A DNA stretch of 64,000 bases from Dromaius novaehollandiae (lineage: Eukaryota > Chordata > Aves > Casuariiformes > Dromaiidae). This document shows, piece after piece, positions 49,401 to 63,840 of this stretch. Within the stretch, counting starts at the first letter, position 1; the number at the start of each line of letters is the position of its first letter. A model generated the notes under the pieces. That model searched no databases. It had not been told where the DNA came from and saw nothing but the letters and a program-made list of their open reading frames with translations. The position numbers were made by a program, and so were the translations under genes. The stretch is from contig NW_026991412.1 in NCBI RefSeq assembly GCF_036370855.1, positions 62,001-126,000 of the forward strand, given 5' to 3'.

Positions 49401-52400
49401 TGACTATCTCATCTAATTAAAAATAAACACTGTGATCGAGGATCAAAACTCACAGGTCCCTCTTTTCCTTGGCAAAGCCGTAACTAAATGCTGTTGAATA
49501 TGTGTGATATGTTATGTGCAGAGCCCTTTAAGATTCCATCTGATTTCTTTGATCTTGTTTTAGGGTGCTTTCAGTGTATTTCCAGTGAGCTATAGTTTGC
49601 TCAAATATGTATATGTATTTATGTATATGTTAACATATATATGTTTTAAATTCCTCTTCCCTTTGCATTACTCTACTGATTTTTTTTCTTATAACTGTCT
49701 CCCATGTCAAGAAGATTTAACAAAATGAAAAGTATGTCTTCATAGGATAAAGACACATTTTTGTTAGTTACCGTAATACAGACATGAAAGGAAAGATAAA
49801 AGAAAAGAGAAGTAGTTCTTCAGATAAAGTCCGTTAAGTATTCATAATGTGATGACATAGGTGATTGTGATATTATCTAGACAGAAGAGCTCTGCCGAAG
49901 GTAGCTTTCAGACAATTATATTGGTAAAAAGAAAAACTGGTAAAAGCTGATGAAGTCATTAAATTTTCAAAAGTTACAAATTATCCTGTAAAGCTTCAGT
50001 GACTGCAAATTAGCCTTTGCTATAGCCCTCTGCTAACAAGCTATAGATCATTTTATTATTCATGAATTTTAGTAATTTCAGGACACCACAGGTCATCTTA
50101 TGCTCATTTATTTGCTAAACACCTTGTGCTGGTATGCCTATGCTGAAAAATTGCTACTATTTACTTCCCGTGAGACAAGCAAGCAACAAACTGGTGGATT
50201 TGGCCCCAGACATCCACTCTGCCAGGCAACATATACATCTTGCTGTCAGTGAAATAAATGAGCCCTTAAATTGGCTGCAAAGCTTTAAGAGCTGAAATTT
50301 GTATGTCTAGTTATCAAACAGCAAGTTCAGAACACCTGCCAATATGAAACATAATTATGACAAGCTGTTACATTTTACCTTTAACTTTTCAGCTTTAACA
50401 CCACAACTTCATTATAAGAATCTCCTCCTCCCTGCCCCTCCTTTCTCCCTTCCCCCAGACTCAGCTCCCCTCCCAAAAAACGCTCACTGCATTCCATTGT
50501 AAATGCTGAGTTAACGCTAATACACTGGGTCATCTATCAGCAGACAAAAAAAAAAGTCAGACATATTAAAAATGCTAGGATTCCTCCTAAGAATAACCAC
50601 AAATTTTCACAGATTACCAAAAATGGCTAACTGTGTGTAGATACCTGACCTTTATAACCGCCTTTGAAGGCTTTTCAGAGAAAGTCAAAAATCATGAAAC
50701 AGACTTACAGATTCCTTGTTTTGTTTTTTACTTGAAAAAATCGATTCAATTACTTCTATCTTATTTCACTGACCGACTTCATTATCTTTCCTTTTGGGTC
50801 GCAGAGCCCTACGGCACAGGTTTTTGCCACAACAAATCCAACAATTGATAAGCTGTTTGCTGTTTATCCAAATGTTCATGGGAGGGCAAAAAAAGAAAAA
50901 AGCCACCAAAAATAAATGTTACTCTTCTTTAAACCCACTTTAAACTATGCCCTGTGTGCACTATAACTAAATATCTTCCCTTGTGTGCATGTATACCTCT
51001 GTGTTACAAACCACAAACAGCTATGTGAGAAGAACACTATTTAAAGGAAAGACTTTCTTCTTAGCTGTCAAGGAAGATAATATCTAGGCTAAAATTCATT
51101 TCAACATTTTTTATAGATATATATATATATGTATATATACACATATACACACAATATGTATATATCAATATGAAGAGCTTAAAAATTACAACCCTTGACC
51201 AATTGCACCCTTCTGGTCAATAAAGTAAATATGAGCAATATGAGAAACAAATCAAATGTATGAACTTTACCTCTTTTATTACTTTGACCATATTATTTCT
51301 TTTTTTATAGCACCTGCATACTGTATTTTCATTCAAGAAATTTGATTGCGGATAAAGTAGTCCCTACATGTCATAGCAAAAAAATGACACACTAGCCAAA
51401 GTTTAAGTCAATGTATTAGTCAAAACACACCTTCTTTTCTTCTTTTTCTGACCTTTTGCTACAGACATAGAAATCTCACATATATTTTGGGGTTAACAGG
51501 ACTTCAGCAGGGCAATCTGTGTTTTAAGCAGGGTTTCTTGCTGGTTCAGATATATTGTTTGTTCAGTGTTGGGATCCTATGTATTCATACTGCGTTTTCT
51601 GTGTTTTGTGTACTGATAATGAATTAAAACAGCAGAAAATCATATACGTATATTTTAAATGTGACATGTCTGATTTCATTTTAATGTGATTTGAAATATT
51701 TCACCCTGAATTTATAAAAAAAATCATTAGCACAGCTATACGCATTGTCTTTTCATGATTTTAATTTCTTATTCTTCAATTAAAAATATGCTAAAAGCAG
51801 ATTTTGCTTAAATTCTGAGATAGTTTGGATAGATTTAGGACCAAATTGTGGCTGCTTTCTGTGTGCAAGCTTTGACTAGAAAGGTGACACAAACAAACAT
51901 TTCTACCTGGTTTTCAAGGATATGTCAATAAGGTCTATTCACACCAGTGCACCATTTAGCACCACCAGCGTTCATGGAAATCCAGAAGTAGCACATGCCT
52001 CTGTTCACAGAAATCTCAGCCAGCTTTCTCTGATGCCTCGTACAACCATCACTGCAGCCACCACTGTCGAGCTAATTCAACTCTTCCAAAAATCAGCAAC
52101 TGCTGATAAATTCTTGTCTTAATATAAAAGTTGTGTTTCAATTTTATCCATAATCATAATTTTGAGCATAACAAAAACAAGAGTAATATTCATATCAAAC
52201 ATAAAAAGCATGTGGTGTATGTGAATCCTTATGCCTTATCTCTGCTGCATTTACCTATTGGTAAATGATTCTGACTCTCACCTGAGTCAGAACCCAAATT
52301 CGGCATGTGCTGCTTATTCGGGTTGTACATAGATTTGCTGGGAATGGTGACAGAAAGGAGAGAAAACAAGGATTCGCCTGGTCCAGGTTAGATGTGTTTT

Positions 52401-55400
52401 GGCTGCCTCCTAGGCGGTGAACCCAGGTTTAGTCTCTGTCAAACACTGGAGTAAATGGGTCAAAGTGGTGTGTGCCAGACTTGGGAACCAATTTAAATTC
52501 CCAGATTATTTAGGTTAAGTGTAGTCAGACACATCAGAAGACAGCTGCTTTAGGACTTGTCTCACCTATCGTTCAACTACTCCGAGTTTCCAGTTCATGT
52601 GTGGTCGTCGACAGTTCAGATGTCTAAATTTGTTTTTATAAAACAAATCTGAATTTTTGTAATTTGAGAGATTTTACTGTTACCCTGTAATACAGTATGG
52701 GCATTGCTAGCTCCTGGCCGTAAGCTTCGCACTGAGTTTGCACAGCCTCGGGACTGAGGCTGGTCAGGCTTGGCCCGAGTTTTGTCTGAACTCGTCTCGC
52801 CTGCAGCTCTGCTTCCCTCGGCTTAGCTGGGGCAGCAGTTTTTCTAACTGCCCGGATGGCGATGGCTATTTTATTTTACTTGTGTTTATCTTTGTACGGT
52901 AGAACCATAGGTTGATAAACAAACAGGACAACAAAAAATGCACATTTAACTTATGTAAAAGGCCCCAAACACCAGAAATTCATATCCAACACAGAGCTGC
53001 AGACCAATGAAGAAAGAATGATGTAAAAGCATACTAGAAAACATATAAAAATAGCCGCAGATGAATCCTAGAGTGAGTAGGAGGAAACCATCACCATGAA
53101 CATCATATTCCTCCCGGCGAAGGAGCCCAGATGCTGACAGCTCGCTCTAACACCCACCGTCATCCCGCCATAAATGAACCACAGACCTAGGACCTACGGA
53201 GCAGCGGAAGGGTGAACATAATACTGGGAAAAGAGTAGAAACTCTGAAGTGTAACAATTTTAACAGTATTATTATTATTATTATTATTGAGGCTTTTTTG
53301 GTGTATAGAACCCTTCTTCTCATGTAACAATTTCTTCTGGACGAATAACGATCCTGCATTTAGACCGTTAAGATTCCCACTATATTAACACTAAATTCTT
53401 GGCTTTATATGTAAGGTATGTTTCCTCTTTGCCCATAAACAAGATTTTGAGCATAACACTATTATTTATTTTGATCCTAGTAATATTATATGTTAACATA
53501 TAGGCAAAATATCATAATTAGCAAATTAAAAAAGTGTAAGTGGTTGAGAATATAGGCAGGATACATTTATATTCTCTTTTAGGCATGTGATCCCTGTCTT
53601 TAAACCTAATGTCAATCCAATGTGTTTTGGCTATTTCATATCTGTCATGAAAATCTATAGAGTTTAATGAGGCTCTGAGATTCTCTGGATGAATAAAAAA
53701 AATAGAAACATACAGAAATTACAGTAAAAAAATCAAAGAAATCTGAGAAAAGGAATAAATGGGCATGTTATTGATTCTGTAAAAACAAATTGTAAGTGTT
53801 TTTTCCTCCCTTGAGTACTGCATTGACAGAGAAGAACAGAGCAATAGAAAAGTATAAAATAAGCCCTGTAGGTATCTTTAAGAGTCTACCTTTCTGGTTG
53901 AAGAGCAAAAGCTATAACTGGTCGTTTCCTGTTCTTCTGAATTTGGCAAGTGTTATTTTCGGTTTCTGGGTTTTGTTTTGCTTTGTTTTTCCCACAGGGT
54001 TGTTTTTTACCTGGGAGGTTTTAGTAAAACTTTTCTCCTTGGGCTTTGGGTTCAACAATCTAATGTAAGCTGCCTGGGCTAAGTTTTATCCTATGCAACA
54101 CTTGTAAGTTTGCACTAAATTTACAGAATTAAATCCATTAGACTCAGTTCTAAAATAGAAATTATTTTTAAATTGTCTTCATTACTCTTTGAAAGTTGTG
54201 AATTTGCACATGATTTTTTTGTGTTGCTGTTAAAATGAATTTTACCTTAATAACTTTCATTTAAAATACTTCTAATTGAATGATTTTAATCCAGGGAATC
54301 TGACTAAACTTTGGAAGGAATTTTCTGTGTTGATCACTTAGAGATAAGCAAGATAGCACTTGTGAATCAATGAGAGCAACGATGACCTCCAATATTAGTG
54401 CTTACTTGCGTTTGCCATCTAATACGGTTTTAAATCAGTTTCTGAACTTACTGAACAGAATACATTCAATTTGTAAATGCTGGTGAATGTTCAAGTGAAA
54501 AATCTCAGTAGATAGTGGGAAAGCAGAAAAAAGATTTACGATTACTATGAAAGAGCTTAAGTACTGAGTCATAAACATAGAATCTTTTTTATTCAGAGTT
54601 GTTGTATGAAGACAACTTTTATCGAATGTCAATATGTCTTTAACAGACCAGCTCATCCTGCAGTATAATGGTTTATCATTACTACTGAATGCCCCGAAAT
54701 ACAAACAGATAACTAAAATTCTCAGGCCTCATTTTCAGGTACCTGAGGGTACTTTACACTGTTCTATGAATAGAAGTGTACTGAAGCTTAGTAATATAAA
54801 TGAAAAAATAATTTCTTATTTTTTTCTTTGCTTCAGTAATAGAACAGAATAAGACACCAGTGGAGTTCTCTATGAATATTAATGTTCAGGTTAGAAGCAT
54901 AATCCTGAGATATATCTGTACAAGACACACAGTACCAGACTCTTCTTAAAGTCAAAGCTTTCATTTATTATTAAAATTTCAGCAAATATTATTTGGGGTG
55001 CTAAATGAGATTATAAAAAAAAATTGAAGATCCATGATCCTTATCCCATTGACTTCCATAGATTTGTCATGTCCCCACTCTCTTTCTCTCTCGTTTTTCT
55101 CTTTCTCTCTCTTTTCCCTTCCCCTTCCCCTTCCCCTTCCCCCTCCTCTTCCACTTCCCCTTCTCTTTCCCCTTTCCCTTTCCATGCCTCTTCTCCATGC
55201 AATTCTTAACTGTTAGGTAGTAGGCAAAAAACTCTTGAAAGAATTGGGTTTAAGAAGTCCAATTGTGTAGTAAGATGGAATTGTGGAGGAAATGATGCCT
55301 TGTAAGTCAATAGACTAATACTGTAAAAAGCTATCAATCAGCCAAGCTTTATTTCTTTATTTCTACTGAGAGAAAAATATTTAAGATACTACTAAGAGTA

Positions 55401-55976
55401 ATCCCAGTGAGATAAGCTCTATATACTAATTTATAAAGCATAATAAAATATTCTTTAATGAAGATTTTAGTGAATTTTTATACATACACACATGCACACA
55501 CACAGAAATCTATTTTTGCATTCACAAACATATATATTCATATGGACACCAAAGAGTTTGTAGAAGCCAGTTACTCAAATAAAATTACAAATGTATTTTT
55601 AGCTAACATAAAATTCTGGTTCAGAACACTGTTTTGACAAAAACCAGCTCACCTCTAAGCTTCTTAATTGTCCCACTGATTTTATGTGACTAATATTTAT
55701 TTCTCTTAATTCAGTTTTAAGCAATGCAGAATGTCTACAGCTGAACCAAACTAAGCTCTCCTCACAGTAAATGGAGAGACGTAGGCAATGAATAGGTAAT
55801 GTTAATGTTAAATGTTTAAGATAATAATAACTGTGTTCTACGAGTTTCTCTCCAGTGATGATAAGCAGTGATCTGAGTGACTAATTCAGCTGTAAGCTTG
55901 GTAAGAGAAATATTACCTCTCAACTCCCCTCTTACAGAAAAAGTCATATATATGAATAATTCACTGAATCAAAATA
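46405..55976. other. AT-rich spacer without recognisable gene (copy 2)
   Basis: Copy of 2668-12239 with the same simple repeats, 40-bp duplication and hairpins. Only isolated substitutions were noticed. Confidence 0.6.
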
Positions 55977-56326
55977 CTAAACATGTTGTCTGGATTTATT
56001 ACTAAAGAGGCTGTGTGTTTGTCTTCTGATGACACAAGCAGTCTTGCTAACAAGGCTGACTTCGGCATCGTACCACAACTATGTGCATCACCACGCACTG
56101 AGGCAGTCAGTGGCAGGTCACTCTGGGCTCTACCAGAACGAACAACACTTGTTAAAGAGCCAGTCCTGGAGACCAGGGGCAAAAGTTGCTTGTAGCTGCC
56201 ATCATTTAAGGACACCGCAGCTGGACAGGCAGACAAAGCGGTGCTGGTAGGAGAGTGTAAATACAAGATATGTTCTGAGTCTTTCTGGTTGAAGACATTC
56301 TCTAAAAACTCTTCTACACATGCTGT

Positions 56327-57247
56327 GATCTAACACCCTCCCATCAGATATTTATAAACATCCCTGTGGCCCTTTGCTGGAATCGCTCCAGTAGCTCCAT
56401 GTCTCTCTCGTACTGGGGAGCAAGGAGCCGGACCCAGCCTGACTCCAGGTGTGGCCTCAGCAGTGCTGAGCAGAGGGGAGGGATCCCCTCCTGCAACCCG
56501 CTTGCAACACTCTTCCTAGTGCAGCTGTTAAGCTCAGGCTGGAGCTGGAGCTAATGCAGCTCAGGACGATATCAGCCACCTCTGCCACGAGGGCTGTTGT
56601 TGACTTGTGTCCAACTTGTTGTCTGCCAGGACCTCGAGGTCCTTCTCTGCAAAACTGCTCTCCAGCCCATCAGTCCCCAGTTTGTCCTGGTGCATGGAGT
56701 TACTCTGCCCCACCACCACCCAGGTGCAGGCCTTTACATTTCCTTTTATTGAACTTTGTGAGGTCACTCTCTGCCCATTTCTCCAGTCTGTCAAGGTCCC
56801 TCTGAATGGCAGTACAACCATCTGATGTATCTGCTGCTCTTCTCAGCTTTGTATCATCTGCAAACTTGCTGGTGATGCACTGTGTCCCATCATCCACTTT
56901 TCTGACCTGTACTTCATCAAGACCATGAGGATATTATGGGAGACAGTGCCAAAAGCCTTCCTGAAGCCAAGGGAGACAACATGCCCTGCTCTCCTCTCAT
57001 CCACCAAGCCGGTCATCTCGTCACAGAAGGGGATCAGGCTGATCAAGCACTATTTCCCCTTTGTAAATCTGTGCTGACTGCTCCCAGTCACTTTCCTGTC
57101 CTTCACATGGCTGGAAATAATACCCAGGATTAATTACTCCATCACCTTTGCAGGAATTTAAGGTGAGGTTGGCTGGCTTGCAGTTGCCCATATCCTCCTT
57201 CTTGCCCTTCTTAAGATAGTTGGGGTGACCCTGCAGGACAACATAAA
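56327..57247 (-). mobile_element. CR1-type LINE fragment, copy 2
   Basis: Same element at the same relative position (+43737). It was therefore inserted and had decayed before the 43.8-kb duplication and marks the two units as copies of one ancestor. Confidence 0.88.
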
Positions 57248-60200
57248 AGATCATTTTGAAGCAACTTTGTTTAAACTGTCAGGATGCTCTATGGGAAATA
57301 AGTTTATATTAGTCAGTAAGTTCAGCAGAGTCAGCCCATTTGCCGTCTCTAGTTCCACCACAACCTTAGAGTAAGGCTATGGGCTGGGTCCCATTTAAAC
57401 TTTAGGTGCCTGTGTGTAGACATCTACACCTATCACAGTCACACTGTATTCCTTTCATAGAAAGAAATCGTTACTTCTAGATTCATTTGATGTATTTCAT
57501 ATGTTTTTTGGACAGAACAAGGTGAGTTACACTGTTTTACACAGTGTTTTTTCCAATGCCTGTTCAGTAAGCAAAGGTTAACTGGCTCAGCTGCAGACAG
57601 CTACATTGTAAAACACAAATTTAGTTAGATGACTCTAGCGCTTCAGCACTGCAGGTAAATGTAATTTTCACAGTAGCAGGAGAGGGCTGTCAGTGGTGTA
57701 ATTTCTGAAAGTCCTGGTCGCAGCTGGCAGAGGCTGCTTTTCTGGTGTGATGATCCGATTATAAGATCAGGGCAGAGCAAACAACCGATGATTGTTCTGA
57801 TGCAAGAAAAAGACACAGTCTTTAGAGGTAATTAAATGGCCCCTTACGCTTTGGTGAAATAAATACATAAAATAAATTGAAATAAATCCTTACTGGAAGC
57901 AATGATTAACCAGAAGTGAACAATAATTTCTTTAGAGACCTGTAGGCTTTAACTTTCAGTGGACTAATAGCATCACAGGGGCCAAAATAGATGGCATTTT
58001 TATTTGATTTTAGTGATGACTTATTCCTTATGCAAGTAATTTTCTGTGAAGATAAGAGTTTACGAGAGAGAAATCCTGAAATGTAAGTAGCTTATATAAA
58101 CATCTCTCCAAGGAAATCTGTATTTTAAATTGCATTTACTATTAAAGACATCATATCTTTAATTGAACTGAAAGAAAAATGTTTTCCACCATATTGTTCA
58201 CAGATTTTGTAGGCTCTTAAAGTTCCATGATGGTGATATTTCTGATGTAATAGTTCTCCACCTTTAATCTTCATGATTTCATGAGATTCATCTATTTTAT
58301 TCTCCCAACAACTTTTTATAATGAGAACACATTTTTTCTATACATTTTTAAGAGCTGTTATATGAATCAACATATGCAGTTATTAACGTGTACCTATATA
58401 GCAAAGTATATGTGTTAGAATACAAACGATTTTTTTTTTCCAGAGATATTCATCATTGGTACCGTGTATCAACCAAAACCAATAGAATTATATGCTGCTT
58501 TCAGAATTAAGCAGCATGACTCCTACTGCACTTAAAATTTGAGCTCTTGCTAGTTCCTGGGGGATTCATGCATTCATGGTTAAATTTTGCTTCTCTGACA
58601 CAGGAGGAAAGCTCATTTCTGCTACTTTTGCTTTACGTTAACAGAGCATGAAATAAACAAAAATTTATCATGATTCGTAGCATTAATTAACTAGACGTAC
58701 TGATGTACCACAGATTTCATTTACATCAGTCCCACCACAACAAAAAGATGTTTTGTCAGAACCATTCTTATCTTTCCCTTCCCAAATAATGTGTAACCAG
58801 GGAATAAAGTAAGAAATGGTATTTCATTTTGTACTACATAAAAATCATTTACTAATATAATGGGACCTACTGACAAGAATGAACTGTATGGACCAAGACA
58901 CATGCAAATATCCTTCTAGCATTTAATCCAACATAATACAGATTTGTTTGTGTTTATTTATACATATATTTATTAATTCATGCTAGCAATCACAGAGAAC
59001 TTCATGATTCAAAAAGCCTTAATTCCTCCCAAATTATCAAACATAACTTGTTCTGTCTTTTTTTTTCCCCACTGAATTCCCTTCCCCCCCCCAACAACAA
59101 ACAAAAACCCTTTCTTCCTAATAATTGGAGTGAATAATTGAGTTAAAAGGCTATTTCTGTACTAGATACTGCTATCAAAACTCTGTTCTTATACGGTGAT
59201 ACTATGCAGAACTACATAAGTTGTGGACCCCATCGCTGTGTTTTGAACAGCTTTGCTCTAAGAAATTTTCAGCCTTTTGTTCATCTATTAAATGTAAGGA
59301 ACACGATGTACTCCTTCAGAGGTATTTATTGAAAATATTTTTCATTAGATCATGGTCAGTGTTGATCTCCGCAGGAGAATGTGTTGGTGGGGGGGATTGA
59401 AGGAGTTTCTTATTTTTCTGTTGTTGCATTAGATAAGCTTCTGAGCTGCCCAGTGTTGGAATCTGAGAGGTTTCAGGTAGCATTTTTCAGGGTTTCTTTT
59501 TTCTTTTGTAATTTATAGATTAGAGCTTTTCAGATTAATTTTACAGTGATTGTAATAACAATTAACTGCGGTGCTTATGCCTATTAGAGTTGAGACTGTG
59601 GCCTATGAAGATTAAATTCACTTGTCACTGAACTGTAAATATTTCTTGTATGAAACACAGTGATATTCTGCTAGTCTTTGTATCCAGGAGAATAAGACTG
59701 TTAACAAGGAAGAACCCTATGCCAGTCACTAAGAACCACATAACCTATGGAAATCTCTTAAGAGAAAAAACAAAATCTGACCAAATTAGCTGCCTAATTT
59801 CAGCACTGAAATGTCTAATAAGTAGTCTGTGGTCATCAGCTGTGAAATACAGACTACGAAAATCAGGTAGCATGGTTCCAAGCACTGTTCATGCAATTTT
59901 ATATTAAACAGTACTGGATAAAATAGGAATAATCTAGCAATAAGGTCAGAAATTCTCAGGAAAGCCCTTGTTCAGATAAATGCCTGATCTCTCTTACCTT
60001 CTCTTATGGTCTTGGCTATACAGTGGTGCATTTTTGTGCATTTTCAATGGGAAAACTGAACAATGTTTTCACCCTTGTGCTTAGGGTACTCTCTCAAATT
60101 TGAGGAACTTGGGTGAATATCCTCAGCAACCTGGTGAAAGTCTAGATTTCCAATGCCTTGGGACAGTGCTGGAACTGTTAGATTATTATAAAATGATTGT

Positions 60201-61459
60201 TGGCCCTATTAACTACAGAATAAACATTGAAAATGTTAATCAAAATCTGATCACATGCAACTTCTCAGATACTTCTGAAGATGAGAGATTTTGAAAATTC
60301 TTCAGTCGTATCTGGACAGTAATGAATTTTAAGAAGGAGATGGACGACTTTCTGCTCTTTCTACTCAAAAAGTATGTCTTTAATCATGTACATTTCAACT
60401 TATAGGTTAGTTACTTGATTATCACAAAAGGACATAGAGTATTTGAGGTATAGATCATAATGAAAGATCATTTTTCTGGCTTGCTATTTGAGATTTTGGG
60501 AAATTTCAGCATATGGCTTCCCAGGTAGGTGGAATATAGTTAAACAATTTCTGGTGAAATGTTGCACTAAAAAATAATGGATCAATTGCTTCTGTTAGAA
60601 GAATCAAACTGAAAGCTATCGTGAAGAATTTGCACACCTAAAACTGTATTGATTTCTCTACACACCATTACTTTGTTTACTGGATATGGCTTTTCTATCA
60701 CAACAACAGTTTGCTTACTTTCTTTAAAAAGCATCTCTACAGCTTTGGCTTCAGATAAGCCTCTAAGCAACTTAGCAGCAATTATCATTTAGACTGCTAT
60801 GCTTAAACAGGAATTGAAAGAAACTCAGAAGCAGCCTCTTGAACGGCCTGTTCTTTCTCTGCCCTTTTGTGAAGATCGCTTTGCATTGAAAGCCGCAGGA
60901 CCCGACCGTTCAAAGACAGCCCTAGCAGTACTCTGCTGTCTCACATTCTTTCTACTGACTGGCATTTGCTTGGTGAGGAGTACAGGACTCCTGCGTGTGC
61001 GACACACACAAGTACCCTCTGAACAGAGGCTTGGGTGCTGGAAGTACTGGTGGGCCTCTGCTGAGCTTTCTACATGGCTAAGGAGGGGCACCAGAGAGGA
61101 GAAGGTCTTCCAGTCAGTCCTTACTTCCACACGGCTGGGGCTGTAAAAAGCAGAGCCAAAACACACAGGAATGGCCAGAGGCTGCTACTCCAGACTCCAG
61201 AAAGCGAATCCCCATCTGGCCAGAACGCAGTCCCCCCCCACAGACAAATATGCTCTGGAATCACTCGCCCACCTCACGGTGTTCAAGGTCAGCTCCAGAC
61301 GCACAGCCCTCTCCAGCTCCCCCCCATACAGACACAGCTCAAGCACACTGCCAGCACAGCTGGGCCACGCACACAACAGCCCTGCTTTGGCCAGTGGCTT
61401 GTCAAGAGGCCCTCCACCCCAAGGAAGCACCTCGTGGATTTCTGTTCAATAGGCAATGT
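57248..61459. other. AT-rich spacer leading to second MROH 3' end (copy 2)
   Basis: Copy of 13511-17722. No gene recognised. Confidence 0.5.
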
Positions 61460-61465
61460 TTTATT
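61460..61465 (-). terminator. Poly(A) signal AATAAA of MROH gene, copy 2
   Basis: This is the same hexamer and spacing downstream of the stop at 61585-61587 in the second unit. Confidence 0.75.
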
Positions 61466-61584
61466 TCAGTCAGCTGATTGCACTGGCTCCGTGGTAACAC
61501 TCTGTGGACTGCCTGCTCTTGCCTTGCCTGTCTTGCCTTCCCGCTGCTCACTTTCTGCACTCAAAGATGTTTTTGGAGGACCTC

Positions 61585-63840
61585 CTAGTTGCTCCGAAGA
61601 TTCCTGAGCTCCACCCAGTTGTCTCTGAGGACTTGAGCTGCTGCCTGCTGCACACTGGGATGCTCGTCTCCGTGGAACAAGTGGAGAGCTGAAAATGACA
61701 CAGGCAGATTCCTAAATGACTGCCAAAGCCCAGGACCGAACGGTCGTGCCGTCCCTGACTCTCTGAGCGAGCACCACTCGAGAAAGCTGGGCAGCTTTCC
61801 CTGGGCTCAGTCCTGGGAGAGGGAGGGAAGGGTGGGAGATGAGTGGTCTGCTTTGCACACTGTCACTGCAAACCCTTGGCCTTCTGCACATAGTCAGCGA
61901 GAGAAGCTCTCTCCTGGCACCAAAGCTTCCTCCATCAGGAGTCTTCCATCTCCCTCTAAGTGGCCAGGAGGCTTCTTCTACTTCAGCCATTTGGCCGAAT
62001 GTGTGCAAAAGCTTAGTTTCTCAAGAGCCTGACTTTTCCCAGCGGTTACCCAAAAGACATTCAGAGTTTATCAGGAGCTTCTCTCTCTGGGGATGCAAGA
62101 GCACGGAGGCCATGTGCAGCTGACATAAAGTCATACCCAGGATGAGTATTGGGGCACGACACCAGAGAGAAGGGGCAGCGTTGGGCAGTGGAAGGTGGTG
62201 ACATCTTTCCATGGAATGCAGGAAGGGCAACTGTAACCTACCTGTGCTCAGAAAACTCGTACTGTGCTCTCTCAGCCACTGGCTGTCTGCGTTTTCCAGG
62301 ATAACACCTAGTCGCACAATGCAAATAAGTAAACATCAAGGCACTTCCTGTGGTAGCCCTAATTCCCAATCTAGTCGCTTCCTGGTCTTGGACAATGGAT
62401 GATAGGCTTTGGGGAGCAGGGGAAAGCTAGAAATACCAAACCAGAAGGGTCCCTCCCGCTTTAAAGTTCCTGGGCAGAAGCAGGAGGCAGAGCTGAGCAA
62501 CTGTGTGCGCCAGGGGCCAAGCCTAATGTGGAGCACTAATTCCACTGTGCCTTTGCTAGAGACTTCAGCCCCTTTACAGCCTGTAACTAATTCCTCCTGC
62601 TGCCACCCTCCTAAGGCAGGTGACTGTCCCTGGTGCCACTGCAGAGAAAGTGGAGATTGTCCTTTGCTGTCTCTTGCAGGGAGCAGCAGAAGAGAATATC
62701 AGCTTTGTCTCTTACCAGCTAATTGGATGGCTGCAGTCCGCATCCCCCAACACGAGCTCCAGAAGTAGGTCTGGAGGGTGTCATAGACGCTTTGCAGAAG
62801 CTCTGGCATGTCTCTGGCCTGGTAGAAAACAGAGAAACAGGAGTTCTTTGGCTGAAAAGGCCCTGCCATTGACCCTTGGCAAAGAGGGCAGATGAACTAG
62901 GAGAGGAAGGAAAGAGACGGAGGCTGCAAGGGACTGACAGTTCCCATCATTGCCATGCTAGTTCCCACCCTACCACTTCCCAGAAGGCCGCTCCATGCTC
63001 CAGGTCTCTGAGCCAGGGAAAGTCACTGCCACCAGGCAGTCTCACCCTGGGCCACAGCTTACTCACCAGGTGACTGCAGACAGCTTCCTGGAGCTCTTCT
63101 GCACTCTTCTCGGTGTTCAGAGCAACTTGGGTTTGCAGCTTCTGCAGGCCCAGGAATGGAGTGCAGAGCAGGAAAGTGCTTCGACAGGCCTGAAAAGGAG
63201 AGTTGCCCCAGCTCAGCCCTCCCCAGGACCAGCGAGGTGCCTTTCAAGGGACCTCATTGAGCTGAGCCCTGCTGTTCTCTTTCAAGAGGGGGGGATGTTT
63301 CACTCAACGCCATTTATAGAAAGGAGAGGGGAGGGATTGCAACAGCAGCCATCGTTCCCCTGGCCTGGTATGTGGCACTCCAGAGAGAGTATCGGTGCCT
63401 GAGAGCTGTCGCCGCACGATAGCTGTTAACTGATGTGCCCTTGGGAGAAGCCCCGGATCTCAGGAAGCAGGGGAGATCAGAAGGGACATGGTCAGCAAAG
63501 GCTTGGAGGCCTGAGCACTGCGGAGTCTGGGAAGACTGTCCTGCACCTCAAACAGAAAATGCTGTTGGAAGAGTTTGAGGTTGTCTTTCCATGCAGAGAC
63601 ATTATCAGGAAGGCCAGTATTGCTCTGCTGTTACCATGTAGCACCCTCCTCATGAAGAAAGAAGTGAAAGGTGGCTCTTACATTGCAAACTTCTGGATCT
63701 GGGTCCTGAAGATGGAGCATAATTCTGGTCCACGTAGAAGTTGTAATTTCTTTGCCGAGAAAAGATTTCCATTTCCTCTTGGCAGAGGAGGCCAGGACTC
63801 CATACAAGGTGAAGGCTGAGGAACGAAGGACTGCCTCGTC
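61585..63840 (-). CDS. MROH2-like: Second MROH2-like gene copy, last five coding exons (cut by window end)
   Basis: Exons equivalent to 37-41 of the first copy lie at 63682-63840, 63067-63189, 62716-62818, 62242-62307 and 61585-61688, with stop at 61585-61587. Translations of these exons match the first copy. Splice borders are conserved. The rest of the gene lies beyond base 64000, so whether the whole second copy is intact cannot be judged here. The gap from this stop to the start codon of the first copy (42720) is about 18.9 kb, so genes in the array run in the same direction with large spacers. Confidence 0.9.
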
